NCBI RefSeq assembly: GCF_027627475.1
Contig: NZ_CP115484.1
Coordinates: 2,340,001-2,404,000, forward strand
Reading direction: 5' to 3'
Length of the DNA stretch: 64,000 bases
DNA from: Paenibacillus sp. SYP-B4298
Lineage (GTDB): Bacteria; Bacillota; Bacilli; Paenibacillales; Paenibacillaceae
The first letter of the stretch is position 1; each line of letters starts with the position of its first letter. Made by a program: the position numbers and the translations under genes. Under the pieces are notes generated by a model. That model was not told the origin of the DNA. It made no database searches and was given only the letters and a program-made list of their open reading frames with translations. Below are positions 1 to 7,940 of the stretch, in pieces.

Positions 1-75
1 GACAGGTCGATCCGGCACCATCAGTTGCCCATAAGTCGCGACCATCACAGCCTCTATGACAAAACGACGACGCAT
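1..75 (-). CDS. N-terminal end of a hypothetical protein (cut by the window edge)
   Basis: Only the first 25 codons lie in the window. On the minus strand an ATG at 75-73 is preceded by a GAGGGGGAT ribosome binding site and opens a frame beginning MRRRFVIEAVMVATYGQL that runs off the left edge. The presence of a good Shine-Dalgarno site and an uninterrupted frame supports a real gene start. The start resembles, from memory only, a conserved Paenibacillus/Bacillus protein of unknown function, and I assign no role. A TATAAT-like hexamer lies upstream at 141-146 (minus-strand sense), but no convincing -35 accompanies it. Confidence 0.6.
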   Translation of the reverse strand, partial: MRRRFVIEAVMVATYGQLMVPDRPV

Positions 76-375
76 TTTGTATCCCCCTCTCTATATCAGC
101 CTGTTCATGCTAGCAGATTAACGATCTATGCTTGCCCTATATTATACCTCAATCGCCATCGAAACGGTACAGGCAAAACGGACAAGGGCAATCATCCCTC
201 CGCAAGCACGACTAGGGTCTGGCCCGGTATGCTCCGCTGTCTATCTCGGTTGCCCTCTTGGATCAGCAATATCGCATTACGTCAAGCTCCTAGCGAGCAG
301 CGATTCCGGCATTGCTTGAAGCCGGGCATGGAGGTACAATGGGCATACTGGCATTTTTTGAAGGAGGCACTACGT
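76..375. other. Intergenic region between two divergent genes
   Basis: About 300 bases separate the minus-strand gene at the left edge from ypdA. The only signals I can support are the ribosome binding sites at each end (GAGGGGGAT near 84, AAGGAGG at 361-367) and a TATAAT-like hexamer at 141-146 for the leftward gene. A plus-strand frame is open through much of it in phase with ypdA, but it has no ribosome binding site and its translation has no resemblance to the start of the reductase family, so I leave it as non-coding. Confidence 0.5.
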
Positions 376-1371
376 ATGAAGGAAAAGCAAGAGCAAGTGA
401 TTATTATTGGGGCTGGGCCATGCGGACTGGCCGCGGCACTGGAGCTGCATAGCCACGGCTTCGATCCGCTACTGATCGAGAAGCGCAATGTGGTTCACTC
501 CATCTCCCAATATCCCATCTACATGCAGTTCTTCAGTACGCCCGAGCTGCTGGAGATCGCTGGTGTACCGTTTACAACCGCGCATGACAAGCCTAGCCGC
601 CTGGAAGCGCTGAATTACTATCGCAATGTCGCGCTGCGCAGCGGCGTGCGCATCCATGCCTATGAGACCGTCACCAGCTTAACGAAGGAAGCCGAGGGCT
701 TCACCTTGACGAGCATCCGCAAGAACGGCGAAGCTCATACATACTGCACACGCCACGTTGTCATTGCGACCGGCTATTTTGACCATCCGAATCTGCTGGG
801 CATTCCGGGCGAGGACCATGACAAGGTATCCCACTTCTTCCGTGAGGCACATCCCTACACGGGGATGCAGGTCACCATCATCGGAGGAAGCAACTCCGCA
901 GTCGATGCCGCACTAGAGCTGGAGCGGGTCGGCGCCAAGGTAACCGTCGTCTATCGCGGCGAGGACTATTCGCCAAGCATCAAGCCGTGGGTGCTGCCAA
1001 TTATGAAAGCTATGGTTGCCAAAGGACGGATTGCCTTCCGATTCCAGTCCCGCGTGATCGAGATTACCCCGGCTGAGGTCGTCATTGAGACGTCCGGCGG
1101 CACGGAGCGGCTGCCGAATGATTTCGTGCTGGCGTTAACCGGATTTCATCCAGACAGAGAATTTTTGGGGAGCGCTGGAGTAACGATGGAGGCGGAAGGA
1201 TACCCGACCTTTAACGAAGAGACGATGGAGACCAATGTGCCCGGGATTTACCTGGCAGGGGTGGTCGCCTCGCGCCACGAGGCCAATGAGATTTTCATTG
1301 AGACAGGGCGTTTCCACGGTCACAAAATTACCCGCCACTTGCTGGAGCAAGCGGCGAAGCAGGAAGGATGA
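376..1371 (+). CDS. ypdA: YpdA-type bacillithiol disulfide reductase (NAD(P)H/FAD)
   Basis: A 331-residue flavoprotein of the thioredoxin-reductase-like fold. In Bacillota the YpdA/Bdr family uses NADPH to reduce bacillithiol disulfide in the cytoplasm as part of thiol redox homeostasis. Seen in the sequence: an N-terminal FAD-binding Rossmann motif (IIIGAGPCG, residues 9-17) containing the Cys that is conserved in YpdA; a second dinucleotide motif (IIGGSNSAVDAALELE, around residue 175) for NADPH; a GIYLAGVVA motif near the C-terminus typical of the FAD-binding closing strand. No CxxC redox pair is present, which separates it from thioredoxin reductase proper. The start is the ATG at 376, eight bases after a clean AAGGAGG; the longer upstream frame is not used. 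The stop overlaps the next start (ATGA at 1368-1371), so ypdA and the MFS gene are translationally coupled. Confidence 0.88.
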   Translation: MKEKQEQVIIIGAGPCGLAAALELHSHGFDPLLIEKRNVVHSISQYPIYMQFFSTPELLEIAGVPFTTAHDKPSRLEALNYYRNVALRSGVRIHAYETVTSLTKEAEGFTLTSIRKNGEAHTYCTRHVVIATGYFDHPNLLGIPGEDHDKVSHFFREAHPYTGMQVTIIGGSNSAVDAALELERVGAKVTVVYRGEDYSPSIKPWVLPIMKAMVAKGRIAFRFQSRVIEITPAEVVIETSGGTERLPNDFVLALTGFHPDREFLGSAGVTMEAEGYPTFNEETMETNVPGIYLAGVVASRHEANEIFIETGRFHGHKITRHLLEQAAKQEG

Positions 1372-2726
1372 GCAGGATGAGATCACGCCAGCTATTTGTG
1401 ATGGTCAGCATCGTGTTGACCACGCTGGTCGCTTCGATCGACGCGACCATTACGAATACGACCATGCCCATCATTGCCGAGGAGCTTGGCGGGTACTCGC
1501 TATATGCGTGGTCCTTCGCGGCCTACATGATTTTTGCCACCGTGCTGACACCGGTTGCCGGACGCATCTCTGACCTGTACGGCAGAAAGAAAATATTCGG
1601 CTTCGGTATCCTGTTCTTCCTCCTCGGCTCGCTGCTGTGCGGTCTGGCCGACTCCATGCTTCAGCTTGTCATCTACCGGGCCGTGCAGGGGATGGGAGCA
1701 GGCATTATGACCCCCTTCCCACTTATCATCGCCGGGGATCTGTTCGCCGTCGAGAAGCGCGGGAGGATTCAGGCGATGTTCTCCGCCATGTGGGGGGTGT
1801 CGGCTGTCGTAGCTCCATTGCTTGGCTCGTTGTTCGTGGAGCTGGCAAGCTGGCGCTGGATTTTTCTCATTAATATTCCAGTCTGTATCCTGGCCTTTGC
1901 CTTCCTCCTGTTCTACAAGGAAGCCTATGAGCCACGCAAATCCCCTATCGATGTGTGGGGGTCTGTCCTCTTCGCCGCCGGGGTCAGCCTGCTGCTGGCA
2001 GCGACGACGGTTGAAAGCCATGTCTGGCTATATGCTGTGTCTGGCGCCCTGCTGCTAATGTTATTTTGGGCGGTGGAGAAGCGTCACGCTTCGCCAATTG
2101 TGCCGCTGCAGCTATTTCGTATCCCGGCTAATAAATGGATGATCATCAATTCCTTCTTAACATGCGCCGCCTTGTTCGGCACCTCCAGCTATGTGCCGCT
2201 GTTTCTCCAGCATGAGAACTATTCCGTCTTCATGAGCGGCGTGTCTCTTCTCGGGATGTCGGTCGGCTGGATGGCCTGCTCGGTTCCAGCCGGACGCTGG
2301 GTGTTGCGCTATGGCTATACACGGCTGATGCTGATCGGCAACCTGACGCTGCTGGCCTCCGGCATTATGCTGATGTTCCTAAGCCCTGCGACCGGATTTA
2401 TCTATGTTACTCTGGCAATGACCGTCCAAGGGGTCGGCTATGGATTGCTGTTCACCGTCACAACGATTGGGGCACAGCAGCTCGTTCGATCGGATCAGAG
2501 CGGCATCTCCACCTCGCTCCAGATGTTCTCGCGCAACATCGGCACAGCGATCGGAGTGACCGTGATGGGCGCATTGCTGCTGCGGGGCGAGTTCATGGAG
2601 GGTATCCGTCTCATCTTCCTGTACGGTACCCTGGTTTGCCTGGCTGGCCTGGCCACCGTCTGGTTTATCCGCGATAACAAGCAGCCTTCAGAAGAGCGGC
2701 AGGTGCCTGCGGAGCAGCTCCATTAG
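1368..2726 (+). CDS. Major facilitator superfamily drug exporter (DHA2/EmrB-like)
   Basis: A polytopic membrane protein of about 450 residues with alternating hydrophobic segments throughout, an early motif-A loop (GRISDLYGRKK, about residue 65) between helices 2 and 3, and a following helix with RAVQGMGAGIMTP, all typical of proton-coupled DHA2 drug/H+ antiporters. It would export small molecules across the cytoplasmic membrane; the substrate cannot be read from sequence. It overlaps the end of ypdA by four bases (ATGA), so the two are co-expressed. An AGGAAGG site at 1361-1367 directly abuts the ATG at 1368 but sits nine bases before an in-frame ATG at 1377, so the true start may be 1377. 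Its last 39 bases overlap the 3' end of the convergent kinase gene. Confidence 0.85.
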   Translation: MSRMRSRQLFVMVSIVLTTLVASIDATITNTTMPIIAEELGGYSLYAWSFAAYMIFATVLTPVAGRISDLYGRKKIFGFGILFFLLGSLLCGLADSMLQLVIYRAVQGMGAGIMTPFPLIIAGDLFAVEKRGRIQAMFSAMWGVSAVVAPLLGSLFVELASWRWIFLINIPVCILAFAFLLFYKEAYEPRKSPIDVWGSVLFAAGVSLLLAATTVESHVWLYAVSGALLLMLFWAVEKRHASPIVPLQLFRIPANKWMIINSFLTCAALFGTSSYVPLFLQHENYSVFMSGVSLLGMSVGWMACSVPAGRWVLRYGYTRLMLIGNLTLLASGIMLMFLSPATGFIYVTLAMTVQGVGYGLLFTVTTIGAQQLVRSDQSGISTSLQMFSRNIGTAIGVTVMGALLLRGEFMEGIRLIFLYGTLVCLAGLATVWFIRDNKQPSEERQVPAEQLH

Positions 2727-3791
2727 CTGCGGCTCATGCGCCTCGATCCAGCCGCATACGAAAGCGGTGCGCTTCATCTGTTCCGCCCATTCCTGTGGTG
2801 GGTCAAGCTGCTGCTGATAACGATCGGCAAAGTGAAGATGTACATCGGCCATCCTGAGCTTCATCAGCGCTGGGATGGCCGTAATCTCCTCAGCAGTCAG
2901 CTTGCGGCGGCTGCCAAATCCCTCCACAAATAACTCCAGCCGCTCCAGCGAACGCTCTGTCCTGCCTTCCACGATCAGCTCTGGCAGCACTACAGCCAGC
3001 TCCATGGCGCGCAGATCAATGGTGCAGAACTCAAAGTCGAGTACACCAACCACCTCCTCCCCTCTCGCTACAGCATTCGTAAAGACAACGTCGCCATGCA
3101 CCCACTGTTCAGGCAGCGAGCTTAGCTGCGCCTCCGCCTCCATCAATTCGCCGCGCACCCGCTCCAGCAGCTCTAGCTGCGGCAGCAGCCCGGTCAACTG
3201 CTCGTCTCCTCTCACCCAGCTCGCCATTTCTGCTGCATCCAGATGCTCATAATTGCTGCTCAGCTTGTAGTACGGCGTATACGCCGGCTCATCCTCCAAG
3301 ATCAAGCCATCGAGCGCTCCGCTCATGGTTCCGCATGCCTGACCCAGCCCGTAAATATGCGGCCCATACTCCCCATCCGGTCGTTGACCCTCGATGTAGA
3401 TATACAGCGCGGCGAGCTTGCCATCCTTGCCGACGGCAATCGTCCCGCCGCTGCGGCAAGCCACCGGACGCGGCACCGAAAATCCCAGCTCCATACGGCT
3501 GAGCGCATGCAGCACATGATGCTCCAGCCGTACCTTGGCCTCCTCCTTATGGTTGTCATACAGGCGCAGCACATAACGGCTACCCCCGCTATAGACGATA
3601 CGGGTCGTATTGTTCTTGCCGCTCTCCTCCTTCACTACTCGGCACGGTCGGGGCAGATCGTAGAGATCAAGATACCGCTCCAATACGAGCGCGCGATCCT
3701 CGGCGTCTATCTCGTATGGCGAGCTCATCTCCTCAGTTCCCTCCAAGCCGCTCTGCTGCTCTTTCCTATGCTTTGTCTGCTCCTTCAACAC
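2688..3791 (-). CDS. Aminoglycoside phosphotransferase (APH)/choline-kinase-like enzyme
   Basis: A 367-residue protein of the APH/homoserine-kinase-II fold, a soluble ATP-dependent small-molecule kinase. Visible signatures are a nucleotide-binding N-lobe with RYVLRLYDNHKEE (about residue 72), the catalytic loop QWVHGDVVFTN (about residue 230; H-G-D and N) and the metal-binding LDFEF (about residue 250). These families phosphorylate hydroxyl groups of aminoglycosides, homoserine, choline or related compounds; the substrate here is unknown. It is the last gene of the gntR operon, 14 bases after the SDR gene. The start is a GTG at 3791 after a strong AAGGAGGG; a TTG follows directly. Its 3' end overlaps the MFS gene on the other strand by 39 bases. 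Confidence 0.8.
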   Translation of the reverse strand: MLKEQTKHRKEQQSGLEGTEEMSSPYEIDAEDRALVLERYLDLYDLPRPCRVVKEESGKNNTTRIVYSGGSRYVLRLYDNHKEEAKVRLEHHVLHALSRMELGFSVPRPVACRSGGTIAVGKDGKLAALYIYIEGQRPDGEYGPHIYGLGQACGTMSGALDGLILEDEPAYTPYYKLSSNYEHLDAAEMASWVRGDEQLTGLLPQLELLERVRGELMEAEAQLSSLPEQWVHGDVVFTNAVARGEEVVGVLDFEFCTIDLRAMELAVVLPELIVEGRTERSLERLELFVEGFGSRRKLTAEEITAIPALMKLRMADVHLHFADRYQQQLDPPQEWAEQMKRTAFVCGWIEAHEPQLMELLRRHLPLF

Positions 3792-3805
3792 CGTTTCCCT
3801 CCTTC

Positions 3806-4558
3806 CTATTCCTCATAGATCATTTTGCGCGTCATCCCGCCATCGATGACCAGATTAATACCGTTGACAAAATCATTTCGCCCCTCACTCAGATATAGAC
3901 AGGCGCGCGCAATGTCCTCCGGCCGTCCGACACGCCCGGACAGATGCTGACGATGATCCGTCTCGCGCAACTGACTGTAGTCCCCGGTCTCGATCCAGCC
4001 AGGGCTAATGCAATTCACTGTAATGCGATGCTTCGCCAGCGAGGCTGCCATAGCGTGCGTGAGCGCTACCAGCCCACCCTTCGAGGCTGCATACGCTTCG
4101 CTATCCGGCTCAGACATTATCGCTCGTGTAGACGCAATATGGATGATGCTCCCGCCCTCTGGCTGCTGCTTCATCCGGGCCGCAGCTTCGCGCCCGCACA
4201 AAAAAGCACCGCGCAGATTGCAGTGGAGAACGCTGTCCCATTCGTCCACCGTCAGCTCGAACATGCTCTTCGTTATGCCGAAGCCCGCATTGTTGATGAG
4301 CACATCGAGCCGCCCGAATACATTCCATGCCTCCTGGATCATTGCTGCAACCTGATGCTCGGAGGCCAAGTCTGCTGCTGCCGCATAGAGACGCTCTGAA
4401 CCAAATTCAGCCGCCAGCCGTTTATTTAAGCTTTGCAGCCGCGCCTCCTCCTTGTCCGTTATCGCGACATGGTAATCCGCTTCCAAGTATGCCTTTGCCA
4501 GCTCTGCGCCAATCCCCCCGGCCGCTCCGGTAATGACTGCCACTCGTCTCATAGCCAT
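3806..4558 (-). CDS. Short-chain dehydrogenase/reductase (FabG-like)
   Basis: A 250-residue classical SDR, a cytosolic NAD(P)(H)-dependent oxidoreductase. Motifs seen: the cofactor-binding TGAAGGIG (residues 10-17), the structural NNAG (about 90), the catalytic Ser in HIAST (about 143) and the Tyr-x-x-x-Lys in YAASK (about 156-160), followed by ISPGW. The C-terminal DGG motif (VIDGGMTR) is also in place, so the enzyme should be active. The substrate is not predictable. Start ATG 4558 is preceded by AAAGGAG. It lies 23 bases after the ABC ATPase gene and 14 bases before the kinase gene, within the gntR operon, an unusual companion for an ABC-2 transporter. Confidence 0.85.
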   Translation of the reverse strand: MAMRRVAVITGAAGGIGAELAKAYLEADYHVAITDKEEARLQSLNKRLAAEFGSERLYAAAADLASEHQVAAMIQEAWNVFGRLDVLINNAGFGITKSMFELTVDEWDSVLHCNLRGAFLCGREAAARMKQQPEGGSIIHIASTRAIMSEPDSEAYAASKGGLVALTHAMAASLAKHRITVNCISPGWIETGDYSQLRETDHRQHLSGRVGRPEDIARACLYLSEGRNDFVNGINLVIDGGMTRKMIYEE

Positions 4559-4581
4559 CGTCTCCTTTTCAGATCGTCACT

Positions 4582-5304
4582 CTATCGTATATCGGCATCA
4601 TCCACACTGGCAATCGGCAGGCTGGAGCTGTGCTCCGCCAACAGTTCGCGCAGGCTGCCCCCTTGGTCGCGCAGATCGTCCATATAGACATCCGCCTTCA
4701 CAAGTCCTTGACGCAATATAATCGCACGATCGATCACATTCTCAATCTCGTCAATCAGATGGGTGGCAATGAGGACCGTCTCCTCCCCATGCAAGCTGCC
4801 TACGAGCAGCCTTAGAAAGCTTTGGCGAGTAAGCAGATCCTTCCCGATCAACGGCTCATCCATCAGGATGTAGTCAGCCTGCTTGGCCAGTCCCGCGCTA
4901 ATCTCCAGCTTCAGCTTTTGCCCCTTGGAGAAGGTCCTGATTCGCCTGTCTCCATCCAGCGCATACAATTCGAGCAGTTGCCTATAATGCTTGTGATCAA
5001 ACAACGGGAAAAACTTCGCCAAAAAATGTCCGTACTCCAGCGGCGTCATATGGGGCAGAAAGCTCCCTTCCTCCGTCACAAAGGCCAGCTTGTCGTACTG
5101 CTGCTGCACAGGTCTGCCCTCGATGCTCACTGTGCCGCCCTGCAGCTCGCCCAGCCCCATGATCGCCTTGAGCAATGTCGTTTTGCCGCTCCCGTTCTCT
5201 CCCAATATGCCGACCACCTCCCCTCTAGGAATCGCCAGGTGACGAATATAGATTCCGTGCGAACTGCTGCCATATCGCTTATCTATGTCGCTTAGCTCAA
5301 TCAT
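4582..5304 (-). CDS. ABC transporter ATP-binding protein (YtrB-like)
   Basis: A 240-residue ABC ATPase. Seen: Walker A GENGSGKT (about residue 38), a signature region with FSKGQKLKLE in place of canonical LSGGQ, Walker B YILMDEPL, and an H-loop IATHL. The FSKGQ signature is typical of YtrB/YxlF-like ATPases that pair with ABC-2 permeases. The start at 5304 (MIELSDIDKRYG) is chosen because it follows an AAGGAGGGG site by five bases; the open frame extends 28 codons further upstream but without a site. It lies 28 bases after the 430-residue membrane-anchored protein and should energise the transporter formed with the upstream membrane protein genes of the operon. Confidence 0.87.
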   Translation of the reverse strand: MIELSDIDKRYGSSSHGIYIRHLAIPRGEVVGILGENGSGKTTLLKAIMGLGELQGGTVSIEGRPVQQQYDKLAFVTEEGSFLPHMTPLEYGHFLAKFFPLFDHKHYRQLLELYALDGDRRIRTFSKGQKLKLEISAGLAKQADYILMDEPLIGKDLLTRQSFLRLLVGSLHGEETVLIATHLIDEIENVIDRAIILRQGLVKADVYMDDLRDQGGSLRELLAEHSSSLPIASVDDADIR

Positions 5305-5332
5305 ACTACCCCTCCTTGATGCTGCCGTCCCT

Positions 5333-6625
5333 TCAATGACCGTCCTTGATCTGCAGGTGATCGAAGAAACGGTAATCCAGTGGATCATACCTAAAACTGA
5401 GCTGCGCCGGGACGCGCCTTGCCCGGATCACATCATCATTCCAGTCTGAGCGAATCTCTCCCTTATAGACAATCTCGCCCCGATCATACACCTCAATCAA
5501 CAGCCGCTTGGGGCGAGCAAACGAATACTCAATCTCCTCGTGACCCTCCCGGTTATCCTCCATCTGCCGCAGTATGATTAGGCGCCCCTCTACACTGCGC
5601 ATCGACAGTAACGCTTCAACCGTCATATTGTCTGCCCCATCCGAGAAGTCTGCCCTTACCTGATGGATGAGCGCAATCCGGTCGGCGACCTCCACCGTGA
5701 GCAGCATACGATACAGCTTGCCATCCGACGTAGTCTGGCTGAAGCTCAGATTAAGCTGCTGCTGCTCAGAATCGGCATAGGCCTGATAACGAGCCCCATA
5801 GCTACTCGACTCCGCCGCAACCGCATCACCGATATAGACCCCTGGCACCTCCAGCTCGCCCAGCAATTGTCCGCTGGCTGCATCATAAGCTGTAAGCTGC
5901 AGCATCCCGCCCTTGGTCATGACCACGACCAGCTTGCCATCTACCGCCTCCAGACCCAGCACCTGAACAGCCTCCTCCTCTGTAAGCCCATTGACTCCGA
6001 GTGGTATGGCTGTCAGTTCATGGCTATCCGTCGCATCCGGCGGCTGCGGGTAACCCCATTCATAGAAGGCAAGCTTGAAGATACTGCTGCTGCCCGTATA
6101 ATCCGTTGTGACGGGAGTCGTATAGTACACATCCTCGCCATCCACTGCTAGCCCATATTCGAGTGGATTCGAATACCTACTGACCTGTCCCTCAAGGCGG
6201 CTACCGTTAAAGGTCAGCACAGGCGCCACATTCGCCTTCCCTGCGGGAACCGGATACAGGCCGCTAATATCGCGCGCTACAATCTCGAACGGCCCACTGC
6301 CGTATACCTCATATTCCTTATTTCCAACCCGCTTGGCCTCACCTGCGATGTAGCTGTTGCTACGCGCCAACTGCGGCTGGTCGAACAGCACCGTCTCCTT
6401 AACCACCTTGTCCTGCCGGGTAGTAAACGTCATCGCATGGTAGCCATCGCGCAATTCTCCCGAGATGATCGCCTCTCCCAGTGCCTCTTTGCTACCTGCA
6501 ATATCCTCCAGTACGAGCGTGCTGTCCTCCTTGGCGCGATAGATACCCAGGCTAAGGAGCAGCATAATCGCGAGCCCGACGGCAAGCATCGGAAGCGCTG
6601 CATGGTCTACAACTCGTCTTCGCAT
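5333..6625 (-). CDS. Membrane-anchored hypothetical protein in the gntR-ABC operon
   Basis: About 430 residues. One transmembrane segment lies near the N-terminus (LPMLAVGLAIMLLLSLGIYR), followed by a large hydrophilic domain predicted to lie outside the membrane, with repeated beta-strand-like stretches (VYYTTPVTTDYTG; KLVVVMTKGGMLQLTAYDA) suggestive of a beta-propeller or quinoprotein-like fold. No catalytic motif is recognisable. Its position between the permease and ATPase genes suggests an accessory subunit of that transporter, comparable in position to YtrC/YtrD of the Bacillus ytr operon, but the sequence itself does not prove this. Start: ATG 6625 sits about seven bases after GAGAGGAG; the ATG at 6631 is too close to it, and a longer frame starts at 6655. 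Confidence 0.65.
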   Translation of the reverse strand: MRRRVVDHAALPMLAVGLAIMLLLSLGIYRAKEDSTLVLEDIAGSKEALGEAIISGELRDGYHAMTFTTRQDKVVKETVLFDQPQLARSNSYIAGEAKRVGNKEYEVYGSGPFEIVARDISGLYPVPAGKANVAPVLTFNGSRLEGQVSRYSNPLEYGLAVDGEDVYYTTPVTTDYTGSSSIFKLAFYEWGYPQPPDATDSHELTAIPLGVNGLTEEEAVQVLGLEAVDGKLVVVMTKGGMLQLTAYDAASGQLLGELEVPGVYIGDAVAAESSSYGARYQAYADSEQQQLNLSFSQTTSDGKLYRMLLTVEVADRIALIHQVRADFSDGADNMTVEALLSMRSVEGRLIILRQMEDNREGHEEIEYSFARPKRLLIEVYDRGEIVYKGEIRSDWNDDVIRARRVPAQLSFRYDPLDYRFFDHLQIKDGH

Positions 6626-6658
6626 CTTCATTCTCCTCTCAAGTGTATCATGCAAGCC

Positions 6659-7432
6659 TCAAGCGACCGTCCCTCGTCGCAGCAACTGGAGGCTGTGACC
6701 GATGAACCAGGCACTCAACAACAGCAGCAGAGCGCTGCTCCAGTACAAGCCAGAGGGCTCCCCGTAATATATCGGCTCGCTCATTCTATACCCTGCTACA
6801 CGTATAATGAGCAGTACTGCTGCAATGACCGCCACCTCTCCCCACAGCTTTCTGCTCCGCTCGCACAGTGTGGCATAGTAAGTTCCGGTCAGCAGCGCCG
6901 CTGCAATCGCGACCGTTGAGAGCAGCCGGCTGAAGCTGAACGGCAACAGCATACGGAACCATTCCGAGCGTATGACAGCAAGGAACCATCCATTATGCAT
7001 GACATACCCTTCTCCACCCGCCCGGAACGCTCGTGCCGCAGCCAATTCGTAGCCAAGCCATGCCCCGGCTCCTTGCGCCGCGAGCAGCAGCAACAGCGCC
7101 GTAGCCGCTGTCGTTAGCTTCGCCGCATACAATGCCTCCCGGCGAACAGGCAGTGTCAGGAAGGTGTAGATGCTCTTGCTGCCCGAGTAGGCGCGGTACA
7201 CGCTACGAACATAATACGCCAGCAGCAGCAAGATATAGACTCCGCAAGTAAGCGCTGCTCCGGAGGAGACATAGAGTGTCTCGTAGCGTTCCACCACAGT
7301 ATACGGGCCATAATCATTTGTTGCGGCATGAATCAGCAGGAGCGGTGTTCCCAGCGCACCTGCGCAGAGCAGAATGATGGCTCGAAGCCAGGCGGCAAAT
7401 TCTGCATTCAATAGACGATAATAACCTTTCAT
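6659..7432 (-). CDS. ABC-2 type membrane permease subunit (putative)
   Basis: A 257-residue integral membrane protein with about six hydrophobic helices (for example AIILLCAGALGTPLLLIHAA, ALTCGVYILLLLAYYV, LTTAATALLLLLAAQGAGAW, VAVIAAVLLIIRVAGY and LYWSSALLLLLSAWFIG) and no enzymatic motif. The size, topology and the adjacent ATPase gene fit an ABC-2 permease. It is the second gene of the operon, 77 bases after gntR; that gap contains a second copy of the putative GntR operator. The start at ATG 7432 is about eight bases after GAGGAGG; the ATG at 7438 is nearly fused to the site. The substrate is unknown; the homologous arrangement in Bacillus (ytr) responds to cell-wall antibiotics, which is context, not proof. 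Confidence 0.72.
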   Translation of the reverse strand: MKGYYRLLNAEFAAWLRAIILLCAGALGTPLLLIHAATNDYGPYTVVERYETLYVSSGAALTCGVYILLLLAYYVRSVYRAYSGSKSIYTFLTLPVRREALYAAKLTTAATALLLLLAAQGAGAWLGYELAAARAFRAGGEGYVMHNGWFLAVIRSEWFRMLLPFSFSRLLSTVAIAAALLTGTYYATLCERSRKLWGEVAVIAAVLLIIRVAGYRMSEPIYYGEPSGLYWSSALLLLLSAWFIGHSLQLLRRGTVA

Positions 7433-7447
7433 AAGCATCTCCTCCTC

Positions 7448-7467
7448 TGTATTACTCCTCTAGTACA
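7448..7467 (-). promoter_or_regulatory. Putative GntR/YtrA-type operator, copy 2
   Basis: On the minus strand this reads TGTACTA-GAGGAG-TAATACA: two seven-base arms (six of seven complementary) around a six-base spacer. The same arms and spacer length occur at 7908-7927 upstream of gntR. It lies between gntR and the permease gene, just before the permease ribosome binding site, where a bound repressor could block read-through or an internal promoter. Seen in sequence; the binding protein is inferred from context. Confidence 0.6.
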
Positions 7468-7509
7468 ATAATTGCAGATCGACACCAGAGGTGCCTTCCT
7501 GTCCCTGAT

Positions 7510-7881
7510 CTAGTCCCATAGCTCGCTCAGCAGCTCAACCACACGCTTGAATGATAGATTGATCTCCTTGGCGGAGCCAATAAACTCCTTCACCAATCCG
7601 CTCGTCAGCTCCGTCTCAATCCGCGCCCGCACCTCGTCATCCACATAGATAACGCTCCCCAGCGTACTGCTCGTGCGAACATAGCCCTCGTCCTCCATCA
7701 GCTTGAAAGCCTTCTGCACTGTATTCGGATTAATCTGCAGTTGTGCCGCCACCTCGCGTCGCGATGGCAGCTTGTCACCGCTCATAGCTTCGCCAAGCAC
7801 AATTTTGCGCTTCACATATCGCGCGGCCTGCACATAGACCGGTTCCTTATTGTTCAGCTTCAGCTCATAGAAATTCAGCAC
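7510..7881 (-). CDS. GntR family repressor, YtrA subfamily
   Basis: A 123-residue regulator: an N-terminal winged helix-turn-helix (KLPSRREVAAQLQINPNTVQ, about residues 38-57, with EDEGYV in the wing) followed by a short two-helix C-terminal dimerisation region of about 50 residues. The short effector-less C-terminus defines the YtrA subfamily, which usually represses a linked ABC transporter operon. It is the first gene of a six-gene operon (permease, membrane protein, ATPase, SDR, kinase). Start: GTG at 7881 after a GGGGTGATC site. An inverted repeat overlapping the predicted promoter (7908-7927) and a second copy after the gene (7448-7467) suggest autoregulation and control of the downstream genes. 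Confidence 0.88.
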   Translation of the reverse strand: MLNFYELKLNNKEPVYVQAARYVKRKIVLGEAMSGDKLPSRREVAAQLQINPNTVQKAFKLMEDEGYVRTSSTLGSVIYVDDEVRARIETELTSGLVKEFIGSAKEINLSFKRVVELLSELWD

Positions 7882-7907
7882 ACGCAGATCACCCCGCCTT
7901 CGATTAT

Positions 7908-7940
7908 TGTATTATGTCACTAGTACAGATAGAATGTCAA
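7908..7940 (-). promoter_or_regulatory. gntR operon promoter with overlapping operator (copy 1)
   Basis: Minus-strand sense: -35 TTGACA (7935-7940), 18-base spacer, -10 CATAAT (7911-7916). The inverted repeat TGTACTA-GTGACA-TAATACA (7908-7927) covers the -10 and part of the spacer, an arrangement typical of repression by occlusion. The arms match those of the second copy at 7448-7467 exactly, while the spacers differ, which marks the arms as the conserved element. Confidence 0.68.

Noticed and set aside
25-375. N-terminal extension of the ypdA frame by 117 codons
   Set aside because: The FAD motif expected near the N-terminus begins only after ATG 376, which has a clean AAGGAGG; the extension has no site and no family match.
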